This document shows positions 1 to 6,482 of a DNA stretch of 8,572 bases, one piece after another (the first letter of the stretch is position 1; every line of letters begins with the position of its first letter). Below the pieces are notes generated by a model that saw only the letters and a list, made by a program, of their open reading frames with translations, did no database searches and was not told where the DNA came from. The stretch is taken from positions 1-8,572 of the forward strand of contig CACZPB010000204.1 in NCBI GenBank assembly GCA_902782905.1, in the 5' to 3' direction. Both the position numbers and the translations under genes were made by a program. This DNA comes from an uncultured bacterium. GTDB lineage: Bacteria > Cyanobacteriota > Vampirovibrionia > Gastranaerophilales > Gastranaerophilaceae.

Positions 1-1
1 C

Positions 2-964
2 ATGACTTTCCAAAAAGGCATGGGCTCTGTTTATGATAAAACACAAAGAATTATTAAACTTTCTGAAAAAATTTCATCAGCTCTTGGTGTAAATAAACCT
101 TCAATAAAGAGAACTGCAGAGCTTTGTAAGGCAGATTTAGCAACAAATTTAGTATTTGAATTTACTGAACTGCAAGGCTTTATCGGTGCTGATTACGCTC
201 GTGTTTCAGGCGAAGAACAAGGAGTTCAGGAAGGTATCAAAGAACACTACTTCCCGCTTAATGCAGACAGTGAAACAGCTAATAGTATAGAAGGACAAGT
301 TGTCGGTATAGCAGATAAAATTGATACAATTTGTGCCGTTTTCGCAGCAGGCAAAAAACCAACCGGTTCTTCTGACCCTCTCGGAGTAAGACGCGCAGCA
401 CTTGGTATTATTAAAACGGTTCTGGAACACGGACTAAAATTGGACTTGTCTGAAATAATCAAAAATGCAATAGAATTGCTCCCAGTTAAGGCGGATGTTC
501 AAGAAGATGTAGAAGAATTTTTCGTTCAAAGATTAATTATTTTCTTGAACTCGGAATACAGCAAGAATGTGCTTGAGGCATGCGCAGGAATAAATCCTTG
601 CAAAAACCTGACAGATTACTTGCAAAGAGTCAAAGCTGTTTCAGCTCTTAATGATGAAAAACTTTTAGAAAACGCTAATAGAGTAATAAGAATTATAAAA
701 GACGAAGTCGACTCTGTTGTTGATGAAACTTTATTCTCCGAACAGGCGGAAACCGAATTATACAAAGCGGTTAAGAACATAGAATTCAGCGGTGACTACG
801 CAAAATATTTGAGTGATTTAATCTCAATAAACCCTGCGGTTACGAAGTTCTTTGACGACGTTCTTGTAATGGACAAAGATGAAAGAGTTAAAAACAACCG
901 TCTTGCCCTCTTAACTATTCTGAAAACTAAATATGAAACACTCACAGATTTTGCAAAACTATAG
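2..964 (+). CDS. glyS: Glycyl-tRNA synthetase beta subunit, C-terminal part (5' truncated by window edge)
   Basis: This is the C-terminal half of the beta chain of the alpha2-beta2 glycyl-tRNA synthetase, which charges tRNA-Gly in the cytoplasm. The frame is open to the left edge, and the first ATG is an internal Met. Full GlyS is about 690 residues, so only the last 320 are here. Family signatures in fragment numbering are the helical HD-like core with FTELQGFIGADYA (54-66), ADKIDTI (104-110) and KPTGSSDPLGVRRAALGI (119-136). The C-terminal DALR-type anticodon-binding region (about 215-315) ends in FFDDVLVMDKDE followed by NNRLALL. The alpha subunit gene glyQ is not visible and would be upstream or elsewhere. 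The gene ends with TAG and converges on pdxJ. Identity is firm from several separate motifs; the start lies outside the window. Confidence 0.94.
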   Translation: MTFQKGMGSVYDKTQRIIKLSEKISSALGVNKPSIKRTAELCKADLATNLVFEFTELQGFIGADYARVSGEEQGVQEGIKEHYFPLNADSETANSIEGQVVGIADKIDTICAVFAAGKKPTGSSDPLGVRRAALGIIKTVLEHGLKLDLSEIIKNAIELLPVKADVQEDVEEFFVQRLIIFLNSEYSKNVLEACAGINPCKNLTDYLQRVKAVSALNDEKLLENANRVIRIIKDEVDSVVDETLFSEQAETELYKAVKNIEFSGDYAKYLSDLISINPAVTKFFDDVLVMDKDERVKNNRLALLTILKTKYETLTDFAKL

Positions 965-974
965 ACAATAGGGC

Positions 975-1065
975 AGAACTATCTACGCCTCAATCCTAGA
1001 CTGATGAGCGCGAGATATGGTAAAGTTTGCAAGCAGACAGGTAATACGCCGACTCTGGTAGTTTT
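975..1065. other. Convergent intergenic segment with RNA-folding potential, unassigned
   Basis: The gap between the converging stop codons (965-1078) has no U-tract terminator on either strand but can fold as a branched structure. A closing stem pairs 975-980 with 1060-1065 (one G-U). An arm spans 981-1016: ATCT pairs with AGAT, CG with CG, and CTCA with TGAG (989-992 with 1005-1008). A short hairpin pairs GTTTG 1025-1029 with CAGAC 1034-1038 (one U-G) around CAAG. A weak CC/GG pairing sits at 1049-1058. I recognise no Rfam-type core. It could be a small structured RNA, a factor-dependent terminator region, or chance pairing. The strand is undetermined because both flanking genes would transcribe through it. 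Confidence 0.2.
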
Positions 1066-1078
1066 AGCAACTTTATTC

Positions 1079-1792
1079 CTAACCTTCGCAAAGTGTTTTC
1101 ATTTCTTTGACGGCTCTTTCTAAGCCTACAAAAATTGAACGTGCAATTATTGAGTGTCCGATATTAAGTTCCGTAAGGTTAGGGATTTCGTGCATTCTCT
1201 TAACATTTTGGTAATTTAAACCATGCCCCGCATTAACCTTTAACCCGAAATTCTGTGCAAAAATAGCTGCACCTTTAAGATCTTGAAAAGCTTGTTCTTC
1301 ACCTTCCGTCCCGAACACCTCGGAATATCTGCCGGTATGCAGTTCTATAAATGGAGCACCGGTTTTTGCAACCGCCGCAATCTGTTCTATAGCGGGATCT
1401 ATAAAAAAGCTGACTTCAATATTCTTTTCAAGAAGCGGTTTAACAAATTCAATAGCCCTTTCCTGTTGTCCTGCAACATCAAGTCCGCCTTCAGTTGTAA
1501 GCTCCTGTCTTTTTTCCGGCACAATACAAACCGCATGAGGCCTGAGTCTCAATGCAATTTCCTGCATTTCATCAGTCATTGCCATCTCTAAATTCAGACG
1601 AACTCTCGGGAGCATCCTAATTGCCTCGACATCAGCATCCTTTATGTGTCTTCTGTCTTCCCTCAAATGCGTTGTAATTGAAGCAACCTCACATATTTTA
1701 CAAATTCTGACTGCGTCCATAACGTTTGGATCGTTTCCCCCGCGAGCATTTCTTAAAGTTGCAACGTGGTCTATATTTACGCCTAATAACAT
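1079..1792 (-). CDS. pdxJ: Pyridoxine 5'-phosphate synthase
   Basis: PdxJ condenses 1-deoxy-D-xylulose 5-phosphate with 3-amino-2-oxopropyl phosphate to give pyridoxine 5'-phosphate, the ring-closing step of DXP-dependent vitamin B6 synthesis in the cytoplasm. The 237-residue product has normal family length and is a TIM barrel. Visible signatures are GVNIDHVATLRNARGG (4-19), THLREDRRHI (41-50, catalytic and binding H42, R44, H49), NLEM (67-70, E69 as the family's catalytic Glu), ELHTGRY (150-156), NAGHGLNY (187-194, H190) and NIGHSIIARSIFVGL (210-224). The stretch before the THLRED loop reads CEVASIT, where the family usually has AGADGIT, a mild divergence. I chose the ATG at 1792 because an AAGGAG Shine-Dalgarno lies six bases upstream and the family starts at this point. 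An in-frame ATG at 1816 would add eight residues but falls inside the likely -10 box. Confidence 0.96.
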   Translation of the reverse strand: MLLGVNIDHVATLRNARGGNDPNVMDAVRICKICEVASITTHLREDRRHIKDADVEAIRMLPRVRLNLEMAMTDEMQEIALRLRPHAVCIVPEKRQELTTEGGLDVAGQQERAIEFVKPLLEKNIEVSFFIDPAIEQIAAVAKTGAPFIELHTGRYSEVFGTEGEEQAFQDLKGAAIFAQNFGLKVNAGHGLNYQNVKRMHEIPNLTELNIGHSIIARSIFVGLERAVKEMKTLCEG

Positions 1793-1798
1793 TTTACA

Positions 1799-1804
1799 CT
1801 CCTT
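1799..1804 (-). promoter_or_regulatory. Ribosome binding site deciding the pdxJ start
   Basis: AAGGAG on the minus strand, six bases before the ATG at 1792. It lies inside the reading frame of the longer candidate starting at 1816, so it argues for the shorter protein. Confidence 0.8.
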
Positions 1805-1814
1805 ATTTACTCTC

Positions 1815-1820
1815 ATATTA
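1815..1820 (-). promoter_or_regulatory. Candidate extended -10 box for pdxJ
   Basis: The minus strand reads TGC-TAATAT, an extended -10 type element. Transcription would begin about seven bases downstream and give a short leader holding the AAGGAG site. No good -35 hexamer is seen, as expected for an extended -10 promoter. Sequence-only prediction in an AT-rich region. Confidence 0.35.
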
Positions 1821-1855
1821 GCACAAATAATGTTAAATAGAAAAATTCCACGCTC

Positions 1856-1883
1856 GCTGCTATAAGCTTCGCTTTAGCTCAGC
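1856..1883. repeat. Imperfect hairpin between pdxJ and the GH77-like gene
   Basis: GCTG-CTA-T-AAGC, a TTC loop, then GCTTTAG-CT-CAGC. The two arms pair with a one-base bulge on the left and a two-base bulge on the right, 11 pairs in all. TAAGCTTC recurs just outside (1863-1870 and 1889-1896). The gap 1805-1984 holds no plausible gene. The segment may be a remnant of a dispersed intergenic repeat or a transcript-end structure, which one window cannot decide. Confidence 0.35.
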
Positions 1884-1945
1884 AACATTAAGCTTCCTCC
1901 GCTATTGGAAAGAGTTTGGGTGGACGAACAAAATAAATTAAAACA

Positions 1946-1980
1946 GCCTCCCTCCCCAATCGGGGAGGGCCGGGGTGGGG
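1946..1980. repeat. GC-rich inverted repeat with overlapping G-quadruplex motif, possible terminator of the GH77-like gene
   Basis: A perfect 8-bp stem pairs CCCTCCCC (1950-1957) with GGGGAGGG (1962-1969) around an AATC loop. The plus strand from 1962 to 1980 has four G-runs of 3-4 separated by A, CC and T, the standard G-quadruplex pattern. This block is almost pure G/C in AT-rich surroundings and starts five bases beyond the stop codon of the minus-strand gene. Read on the minus strand, the hairpin is followed by AGGCTG and then TTTTAATTTATTTT, so it may act as an imperfect intrinsic terminator. It also looks like a dispersed GC-rich repeat. The structure is certain from the bases; the role is inferred. 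Confidence 0.6.
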
Positions 1981-1984
1981 AATT

Positions 1985-3775
1985 TTACGACTGACAATTT
2001 TGTTGATTTTGAGAATAATACTTATACAACCCAAACATCATTAACACTGCGCAAACAATTCCCGCGCCTGCTTTCATATAAACAGAAGACTTACCCCCTT
2101 TTTGTTCAAGGATTTTTTTATATTTAACTATCTTTTTGTACAATTCGGGCTCTGTTTTATCCAGTCCTTGTGCCTTGAATTGTTTTTCAAGCGCATCCAT
2201 AGGATTAAAAGCTTTTCCATCCTGAAGATTTTTCATATAAAATTCTTCATAATTCTCCGGAATTTTTGCGGCATAGTTTTCAGCTTGGTTTAGATTGTCT
2301 TTAAATTTACCCCCTAGTCCTATCGCTTGCATAAAAAATACCATATTGTTTTTTGCCCCAAAAGGCTCTGCAAATTTGGCTTTTAAAAATTCTATAGGAT
2401 TTTTGAGTTTTTCTTTTTTAATATTTAATATTTCACTCAAAGTTTCTGCTTGAGCTTTTGTATACTTTATTTCGGCAGAGTCATGGTTTGATGCGCCAAT
2501 AATAAAGCTATCCTGACTCCATCCGCGTCTTTTAAAGTTTTCTGCACTCCCCCAATCGTTCGATAGCCAATCAGATGTGTAGATTTTTAGCCTATCTTCA
2601 ATATATGGTTTTAATCTGCTGTTTTCAAATATGTTGAAATCCTCTTTGCTTGCAGCGAATTCAAACATAATATTGTTTTTATCAAATTTTTCACCTTGAA
2701 CTTTACGAATCTCGTCGTCAATAATATCTAAAAATTTTGAGCCGTAATCTTTTTTGAATTTTGCACCTGTGTTATCCGTCACAGTAGGTGCAACATACGT
2801 CCAAGCCGCATCAATACGAATCCCGTCAAAGCGCTTTGCATAAAAATTAGATTTTTCTCTGATAAGAGCCTCTGCTTCCTTTGAATCAAGATTAAGCGCA
2901 GGAGCTCCCCAACCAATTGTTGAGTTTTTATAAAAAGCCTTGGGGTGTGACCAAACTTCATCAAATGAAAAACCACAAGCCATATCTCCATTGAGTTTGA
3001 TTCCTTTTTCGTTCAAATTCTTTCGAGCCTTGTTCAAACTTTTTTCTGCTAAAAATTGTTTAAACTTATAAAAATCAATGGTTTCCGCTTTTTGTGCGTA
3101 AATTTCATTTATTCTCTTCGTCCTCTGCGCCTCATTTACTATATCCTCATTAAACAGATTTTTGTCTATTTCATTCCAGCGGTTATAATTATGCTCACTA
3201 TAAATTTCTCTTAGCGCTCTGTACAAGCCTTTTGGCTCAAGACATGAATTATTCTCAAACTTATACCTCTCAAACTCTGCTTTTAGCTCAGGTGTAATGT
3301 TTTTGTGCAAATTTTTTAAAACTTCTTCTTGTTTTGAACCCAAATCAACAACATTGGAGAAATTTACTCTGTTTTTTATTTTGTTGGCTTCAACTATTTT
3401 CTGAAAATCTTCGTTTGAAACAAATGATTTTATATCAATCAGGTGGTTTCCCAAATCCATTGTGGTTCCGGAATAAAAAGGATATTGCCCGTTATGCGCA
3501 TGATACTGCCCTGACGGGAGTATTTGCACTTCATTTATTCCCCAGTATTTTTTTGCAAAATCAAAAAACTCTCCGCTTTGATTTAGCGTACCGACTCCGG
3601 TTGATTCAAAAGCGCTGTTAGGCAGAGAAGTTGACGGCACTATCAATATTGATTTGCCGTTTTTAGAGCCTGAGGCTTTTTCTTTTCCCTTCTTGAGAAT
3701 ATCGCTATATTCAGCTTCTTCTGCAAGATTAAGTCTTCTGCCAAAGCTCGGAGAGATTTCAAATTTAATTTGCAT
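1985..3775 (-). CDS. Divergent GH77 (4-alpha-glucanotransferase/amylomaltase-like) protein with C-terminal membrane anchor
   Basis: A 596-residue protein resembling MalQ-type enzymes, which move alpha-1,4-glucan segments between maltodextrins. The N-terminal barrel strand reads SILIVPSTSLPNSAF (42-56), then GVGTLNQSGEFFDFAKKYWG (60-79), VQILPSG (83-89) and YPFYSGTTMDLGNHLIDI (98-115), matching the GH77 order of SLP, G-G-L, Q-LP-G, SPY-S and N-LID. Later come NGDMACGFSFDEVWSHP (262-278) and WGAPALN (289-295). The catalytic triad is plausibly D322 (GIRID), E372 (IMFEF) and D432 (SNHD). QAIGLGGKFKDN (483-494) matches the late LGLG motif. Differences from MalQ are RIDAAW in place of RIDHFRG, FEFAAS in place of EDLG, a missing PPDYFS-type lid loop before WGAP, and an added tail with a hydrophobic segment at about 567-586 flanked by Lys. 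There is no signal peptide, so the enzyme domain probably faces the cytoplasm. The start is supported by AGGTG seven bases upstream. Family call fairly sure; activity unproven. Confidence 0.75.
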   Translation of the reverse strand: MQIKFEISPSFGRRLNLAEEAEYSDILKKGKEKASGSKNGKSILIVPSTSLPNSAFESTGVGTLNQSGEFFDFAKKYWGINEVQILPSGQYHAHNGQYPFYSGTTMDLGNHLIDIKSFVSNEDFQKIVEANKIKNRVNFSNVVDLGSKQEEVLKNLHKNITPELKAEFERYKFENNSCLEPKGLYRALREIYSEHNYNRWNEIDKNLFNEDIVNEAQRTKRINEIYAQKAETIDFYKFKQFLAEKSLNKARKNLNEKGIKLNGDMACGFSFDEVWSHPKAFYKNSTIGWGAPALNLDSKEAEALIREKSNFYAKRFDGIRIDAAWTYVAPTVTDNTGAKFKKDYGSKFLDIIDDEIRKVQGEKFDKNNIMFEFAASKEDFNIFENSRLKPYIEDRLKIYTSDWLSNDWGSAENFKRRGWSQDSFIIGASNHDSAEIKYTKAQAETLSEILNIKKEKLKNPIEFLKAKFAEPFGAKNNMVFFMQAIGLGGKFKDNLNQAENYAAKIPENYEEFYMKNLQDGKAFNPMDALEKQFKAQGLDKTEPELYKKIVKYKKILEQKGGKSSVYMKAGAGIVCAVLMMFGLYKYYSQNQQNCQS

Positions 3776-3780
3776 AACTA

Positions 3781-3787
3781 CACACCT
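3781..3787 (-). promoter_or_regulatory. Ribosome binding site of the GH77-like gene
   Basis: The minus strand reads AGGTGTG, with AGGTG ending seven bases before the ATG at 3775. It supports that ATG as the start. Confidence 0.6.
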
Positions 3788-3817
3788 ATATTTATTAAAA
3801 CAAAAAATTGCAGAAAA

Positions 3818-3847
3818 TTGACTATATATAGCTAATTTATGTAGATT
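3818..3847 (+). promoter_or_regulatory. Candidate promoter for the SLH gene
   Basis: TTGACT (3818-3823) is followed after 18 bases by TAGATT (3842-3847), a fair -35/-10 pair. A second option nearer the gene is TTGCAA (3870-3875) with TATAGT (3891-3896) or TATAAA (3896-3901), but those spacings (15 and 20) are poor. The palindrome CTATATATAG at 3822-3831 could also supply a -10 for the divergent minus-strand gene. The 159-base region 3776-3934 holds no gene and must carry promoters for both directions. Exact sites are uncertain. Confidence 0.35.
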
Positions 3848-3857
3848 TGTTAAATCT
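3843..3857. promoter_or_regulatory. Inverted repeat, possible operator in the divergent promoter region
   Basis: AGATTT-GTT-AAATCT is a perfect 6-bp inverted repeat with a three-base centre. It overlaps the -10 of the first promoter candidate for the SLH gene. It could bind a dimeric regulator, but AT-rich DNA gives such repeats by chance. Confidence 0.3.
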
Positions 3858-3920
3858 CAAAAACAAAAATTGCAATCATGATTTATTTAATATAGTATAA
3901 AGTTAAGCAAAAATATGAAA

Positions 3921-3927
3921 AAGGAGG
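3921..3927 (+). promoter_or_regulatory. Strong ribosome binding site of the SLH gene
   Basis: AAGGAGG, nearly full complementarity to the 16S 3' end, seven bases before the ATG at 3935. It is the strongest site in the window and suggests high expression, as expected for a surface protein. Confidence 0.85.
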
Positions 3928-3934
3928 ACTCTTA

Positions 3935-5071
3935 ATGTTCAAAAATTTAATCAAAGGTTTACTTGTTTTTTGCATGCTCTACACTTTTAGCAGTCCTGCA
4001 AATGCTTTTTATACTGATATGGACGAAAGCCACTGGTGCTACCAATCAATCAAGTTTTTAACAGAAATCGGGGTTTTAGTAGGTTATCCTGACGGAACAT
4101 ACAAACCTGACATCCCTGTATCAAGAGCAGAATTTGCTTCTATGGTAATTAAATCATTGGGACAAGAGAATACAACAGTTTCTCAACCAATTGACTATGC
4201 AGATATTGAGCCTGATTTTTGGGGCTATAACATAATTCAAAAAGCCGTATACTTTGACCTTATTCCAAACGGCAGAGGTACAGACTTTAGACCTTATGAC
4301 CCTGTAACAAGAGCAGAAGCCACTACAATTGCAGTTAATGCAATTACAACTTCTCAAATCAGTGAACAAAGAGCACAAAATTTGGTTTCAAAGAGCTACG
4401 AAGATTATACACAACTTCCTGCTTGGTTCTTGGTTTCAGCAGCAAAGGCAGAGCTTCTTGATTTAAACGTTGTTGCTCCGGGACATGAAGGAAAATTGGA
4501 ACCAAACAGACCAATGAACAGAGCAGAAGTTGCAGCACTTTTATATAAGATGATGCAAGAAGCTAAACTTAATCCAAATGCAAAACTGGCAGAAACACTT
4601 CAAAAGAGAACTGCTGACGGTTATGTTTTAGATAATGTAAGAGTACAAGGTTCAATCGGTGTAATTCCTGCCGGTGCAATATTCCCGATAAAGATGGAAA
4701 CAGTAGTAGGTTCACAAGTTTCAAACGTTGGTGATATCTATACTGCAAAAGTTCCGAAAAACATTGTTACAAAAGACAAATATCTTCTTGTTCAAGAAGG
4801 CAGCGATCTTAAAGGTCAGGTAAAATACGTTCAAAGAGCAAAAAGATTCAAACAAAACGGTGAAGTTATTATCAAAAACGAACTTCTTGTAACTCCAAAT
4901 GACCAAGCTGTTATGTTATACGGTGTTGCTACTTTAGACCCTGAAGTTAAAGGATTCTGGAGTAAGTTGTTCAAGAACAAAAAAGTATTAACAACAAACG
5001 GTCAAATCGTTAATATAAGACTTCTTGGACCGCTCAAGATTGACTTAACAAACGGTTATATTTACGAATAA
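3935..5071 (+). CDS. Secreted protein with three SLH domains and an unassigned C-terminal domain
   Basis: A 378-residue exported protein likely held at the cell surface or periplasm by binding wall-linked polysaccharide. Residues 1-24 form a Sec signal peptide: Lys at 3 and 7, a hydrophobic core, and an ANA cleavage motif before F25. Three SLH repeats follow at about 26-75, 88-135 and 155-206. Their signature motifs are PVSRAEFA (61-68), PVTRAEAT (123-130) and PMNRAEVA (193-200), and the first has GYPDGTYKP (50-58). The third repeat is the most divergent. After a short linker, 229-378 looks beta-rich, with IPAGAIFPIKM (244-254), VGDIYTAKV (265-273) and an EGSDLKGQV stretch (288-296). No porin barrel or catalytic motif is apparent, so its function is unknown. 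The start is firm: AAGGAGG at 3921-3927 lies seven bases before ATG. It is probably monocistronic, with its own terminator. Confidence 0.9.
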   Translation: MFKNLIKGLLVFCMLYTFSSPANAFYTDMDESHWCYQSIKFLTEIGVLVGYPDGTYKPDIPVSRAEFASMVIKSLGQENTTVSQPIDYADIEPDFWGYNIIQKAVYFDLIPNGRGTDFRPYDPVTRAEATTIAVNAITTSQISEQRAQNLVSKSYEDYTQLPAWFLVSAAKAELLDLNVVAPGHEGKLEPNRPMNRAEVAALLYKMMQEAKLNPNAKLAETLQKRTADGYVLDNVRVQGSIGVIPAGAIFPIKMETVVGSQVSNVGDIYTAKVPKNIVTKDKYLLVQEGSDLKGQVKYVQRAKRFKQNGEVIIKNELLVTPNDQAVMLYGVATLDPEVKGFWSKLFKNKKVLTTNGQIVNIRLLGPLKIDLTNGYIYE

Positions 5072-5089
5072 TTGAGTATAATTTCTATG

Positions 5090-5120
5090 AAAAGCTCCTT
5101 TCTGAAGAAAGGGGCTTTTT
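5090..5120 (+). terminator. Intrinsic terminator of the SLH gene
   Basis: GCTCCTTTC (5094-5102) pairs with GAAAGGGGC (5107-5115), with one U-G, around a TGAA loop. The stem extends as AAAA (5090-5093) with TTTT (5116-5119), giving 13 pairs. A T-run 5116-5120 follows. It starts 19 bases after the SLH stop codon and separates that gene from murD. Confidence 0.9.
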
Positions 5121-5147
5121 ATTATGTAATTTATGATTTTTTTGGAG

Positions 5148-5153
5148 TAGAAT
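5148..5153 (+). promoter_or_regulatory. Candidate -10 box for the murD-ftsW-murG operon
   Basis: TAGAAT matches five of six consensus bases and lies after the upstream terminator, where a new promoter would be needed. TATATT at 5154-5159 is an alternative. Neither has a convincing -35. GGAGAG at 5164-5169 is the murD ribosome binding site, five bases before its ATG. Confidence 0.3.
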
Positions 5154-5174
5154 TATATTAATTGGAGAGATTTT

Positions 5175-6482
5175 ATGAAAGAAAAAATGTTAGTGCTGGG
5201 TTTGTCAAAAAGCGGTATTGCAGCCGCTGAACTCGGCTTGAATAAGGGATATGACGTTTATATTACAGAGTCTAAAGCCCCCAAAGAAGAATTTTTAGGC
5301 AAAATATCAGAACTAAGCTCAAAAGGTGTTCATATTGAAACAGAAGGTCATAGTGATGAATTCTTAGATGGCGCAAGTTTTGCGGTTACAAGCCCCGGAA
5401 TTCCTCCAAAATCAGAATTGTTTCAAAAATTGAATGCAAGGAATACTAAAATAATTTCAGAAATAGAGTTTGCATATCAAAATACAAATATTCCGTTTAT
5501 TGTGATTACGGGCACAAACGGTAAAACAACTACAACATCGCTTGTTTCACATATTTTGAGTAAAAATTATTCTGCACCTGCTTGTGGAAACATAGGCGTT
5601 CCGCCCTGTAGTTTAATCTCTGAAAAACACGATTTTCTCGTTTGTGAAGTCAGCTCGTTTCAAGCAGAAATGACAGAGAAGTTTAAGGCAAAAATTGCTT
5701 GCTGGACAAACTTTACACCTGATCACATTGATTGGCATGGTGGCTTGGAAAATTATTTTAAAGCAAAAGCAAAACTGTTTCTGGGGGAACAAGCTCCGGA
5801 GTATGCAGTTTTGAACGCAAACGATAAAAGGCTTTTAGAGTTTTCAAAAGAATGCAAAAATGTGGTTATGTTTGACGATGACAAGGATTGTTACATAAAA
5901 GATGAGGCAATTTATTATAAAGGCGAAGAAATTATTAAACTCAACGAATGCCCGCTTTTAGGACATCACAATTATCAAAACATAATGTGTGGTATTGCCA
6001 TTGCTAAACTAATCGGCATGCCAAGCGCAGATATAAAAGAGCGCATACTTTCTTTCCGCGCTCCGGAACATCGTTTGGAAAAGGTTAGAGAGATGGATGG
6101 TATCACTTTCTACAACGATTCAAAAGCAACAAATCCGGAAGCTTCAATTGTTGCAATAGATTCTTTTAATAATGTTGATGTCGCTCTTATTTTGGGAGGC
6201 AGAGACAAAAATACAGATTTAACGGAAATGTGTAATTCTATTAATAAGCACATCAAAACTGTTTTATTAATCGGTGAAGCAACTGAAAGATTTGAAGAAA
6301 ATTTGGTTAAAAACGGATTTAATAATATAATTAAAGAAGGTACAATGGAGGAGGCAATTGATAAAGCAATCAGCCTAAAACCTGATGTAGTATTGTTGTC
6401 ACCTGCATGTGCAAGTTTTGATATGTTTAAGAGTTACGAACACAGAGGAGATGTTTTCAAAGAATATGTCCTATCAAAGTAG
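5175..6482 (+). CDS. murD: UDP-N-acetylmuramoylalanine--D-glutamate ligase
   Basis: MurD is the cytoplasmic ATP-dependent ligase that adds D-glutamate to UDP-MurNAc-L-alanine. The 435-residue length is normal. The N-terminal Rossmann-like UDP-binding domain begins LVLGLSKSGIAAA (6-18) and includes VTSPGIPP (71-78). The central ATPase domain has P-loop GTNGKTTT (113-120), EVSSFQ (158-163), NFTPDHIDWHG (179-189) and the Lys expected to be carbamylated in KAKAKLF (probably K200). HHNYQN (264-269) and FRAPEHRLE (294-302) lead into the C-terminal domain. There, NDSKATNPEA (314-323), LILGGRDKN (338-346) and LSPACASFDMFKSYEHRGDVF (408-428) are diagnostic. All key Mur ligase residues look present. 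It is the first gene of an operon, and its last 17 bases overlap ftsW. GGAGAG five bases upstream supports the ATG. Confidence 0.97.
   Translation: MKEKMLVLGLSKSGIAAAELGLNKGYDVYITESKAPKEEFLGKISELSSKGVHIETEGHSDEFLDGASFAVTSPGIPPKSELFQKLNARNTKIISEIEFAYQNTNIPFIVITGTNGKTTTTSLVSHILSKNYSAPACGNIGVPPCSLISEKHDFLVCEVSSFQAEMTEKFKAKIACWTNFTPDHIDWHGGLENYFKAKAKLFLGEQAPEYAVLNANDKRLLEFSKECKNVVMFDDDKDCYIKDEAIYYKGEEIIKLNECPLLGHHNYQNIMCGIAIAKLIGMPSADIKERILSFRAPEHRLEKVREMDGITFYNDSKATNPEASIVAIDSFNNVDVALILGGRDKNTDLTEMCNSINKHIKTVLLIGEATERFEENLVKNGFNNIIKEGTMEEAIDKAISLKPDVVLLSPACASFDMFKSYEHRGDVFKEYVLSK

Noticed and set aside
1001..1007. CTGATGA, the start of a hammerhead ribozyme core
   Set aside because: No GAAA follows at a suitable distance and no stem II or stem III with a cleavage site could be built.
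975..1066. tRNA-like branched fold, including a TGGTAG string at 1056-1061
   Set aside because: No T-arm consensus, no 7-bp acceptor stem, and no anticodon arm of normal size on either strand.
1283..1591. Plus-strand open frame of 102 codons
   Set aside because: It is antisense to pdxJ, has no ribosome binding site and no recognisable protein motif.
1793..1816. Longer pdxJ start at 1816
   Set aside because: It would place the AAGGAG site inside the gene and use an ATG that overlaps the probable -10; the family normally begins near the GVNIDHVATLR motif.
3334..3621. Plus-strand open frame of 95 codons
   Set aside because: It is antisense to the GH77-like gene, whose motifs run through the same bases.
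1985..3775. Assignment to GH13 alpha-amylase from GIRIDAAW and SNHD
   Set aside because: The N-terminal SLP, Q-LP-G, SPY-like and N-LID motif order and the late LGLG motif fit GH77 better; only the active-site strings look GH13-like.
6409..6465. Extended ftsW N-terminus from 6409
   Set aside because: It would lengthen the overlap with the conserved murD C-terminus and adds residues unlike FtsW.
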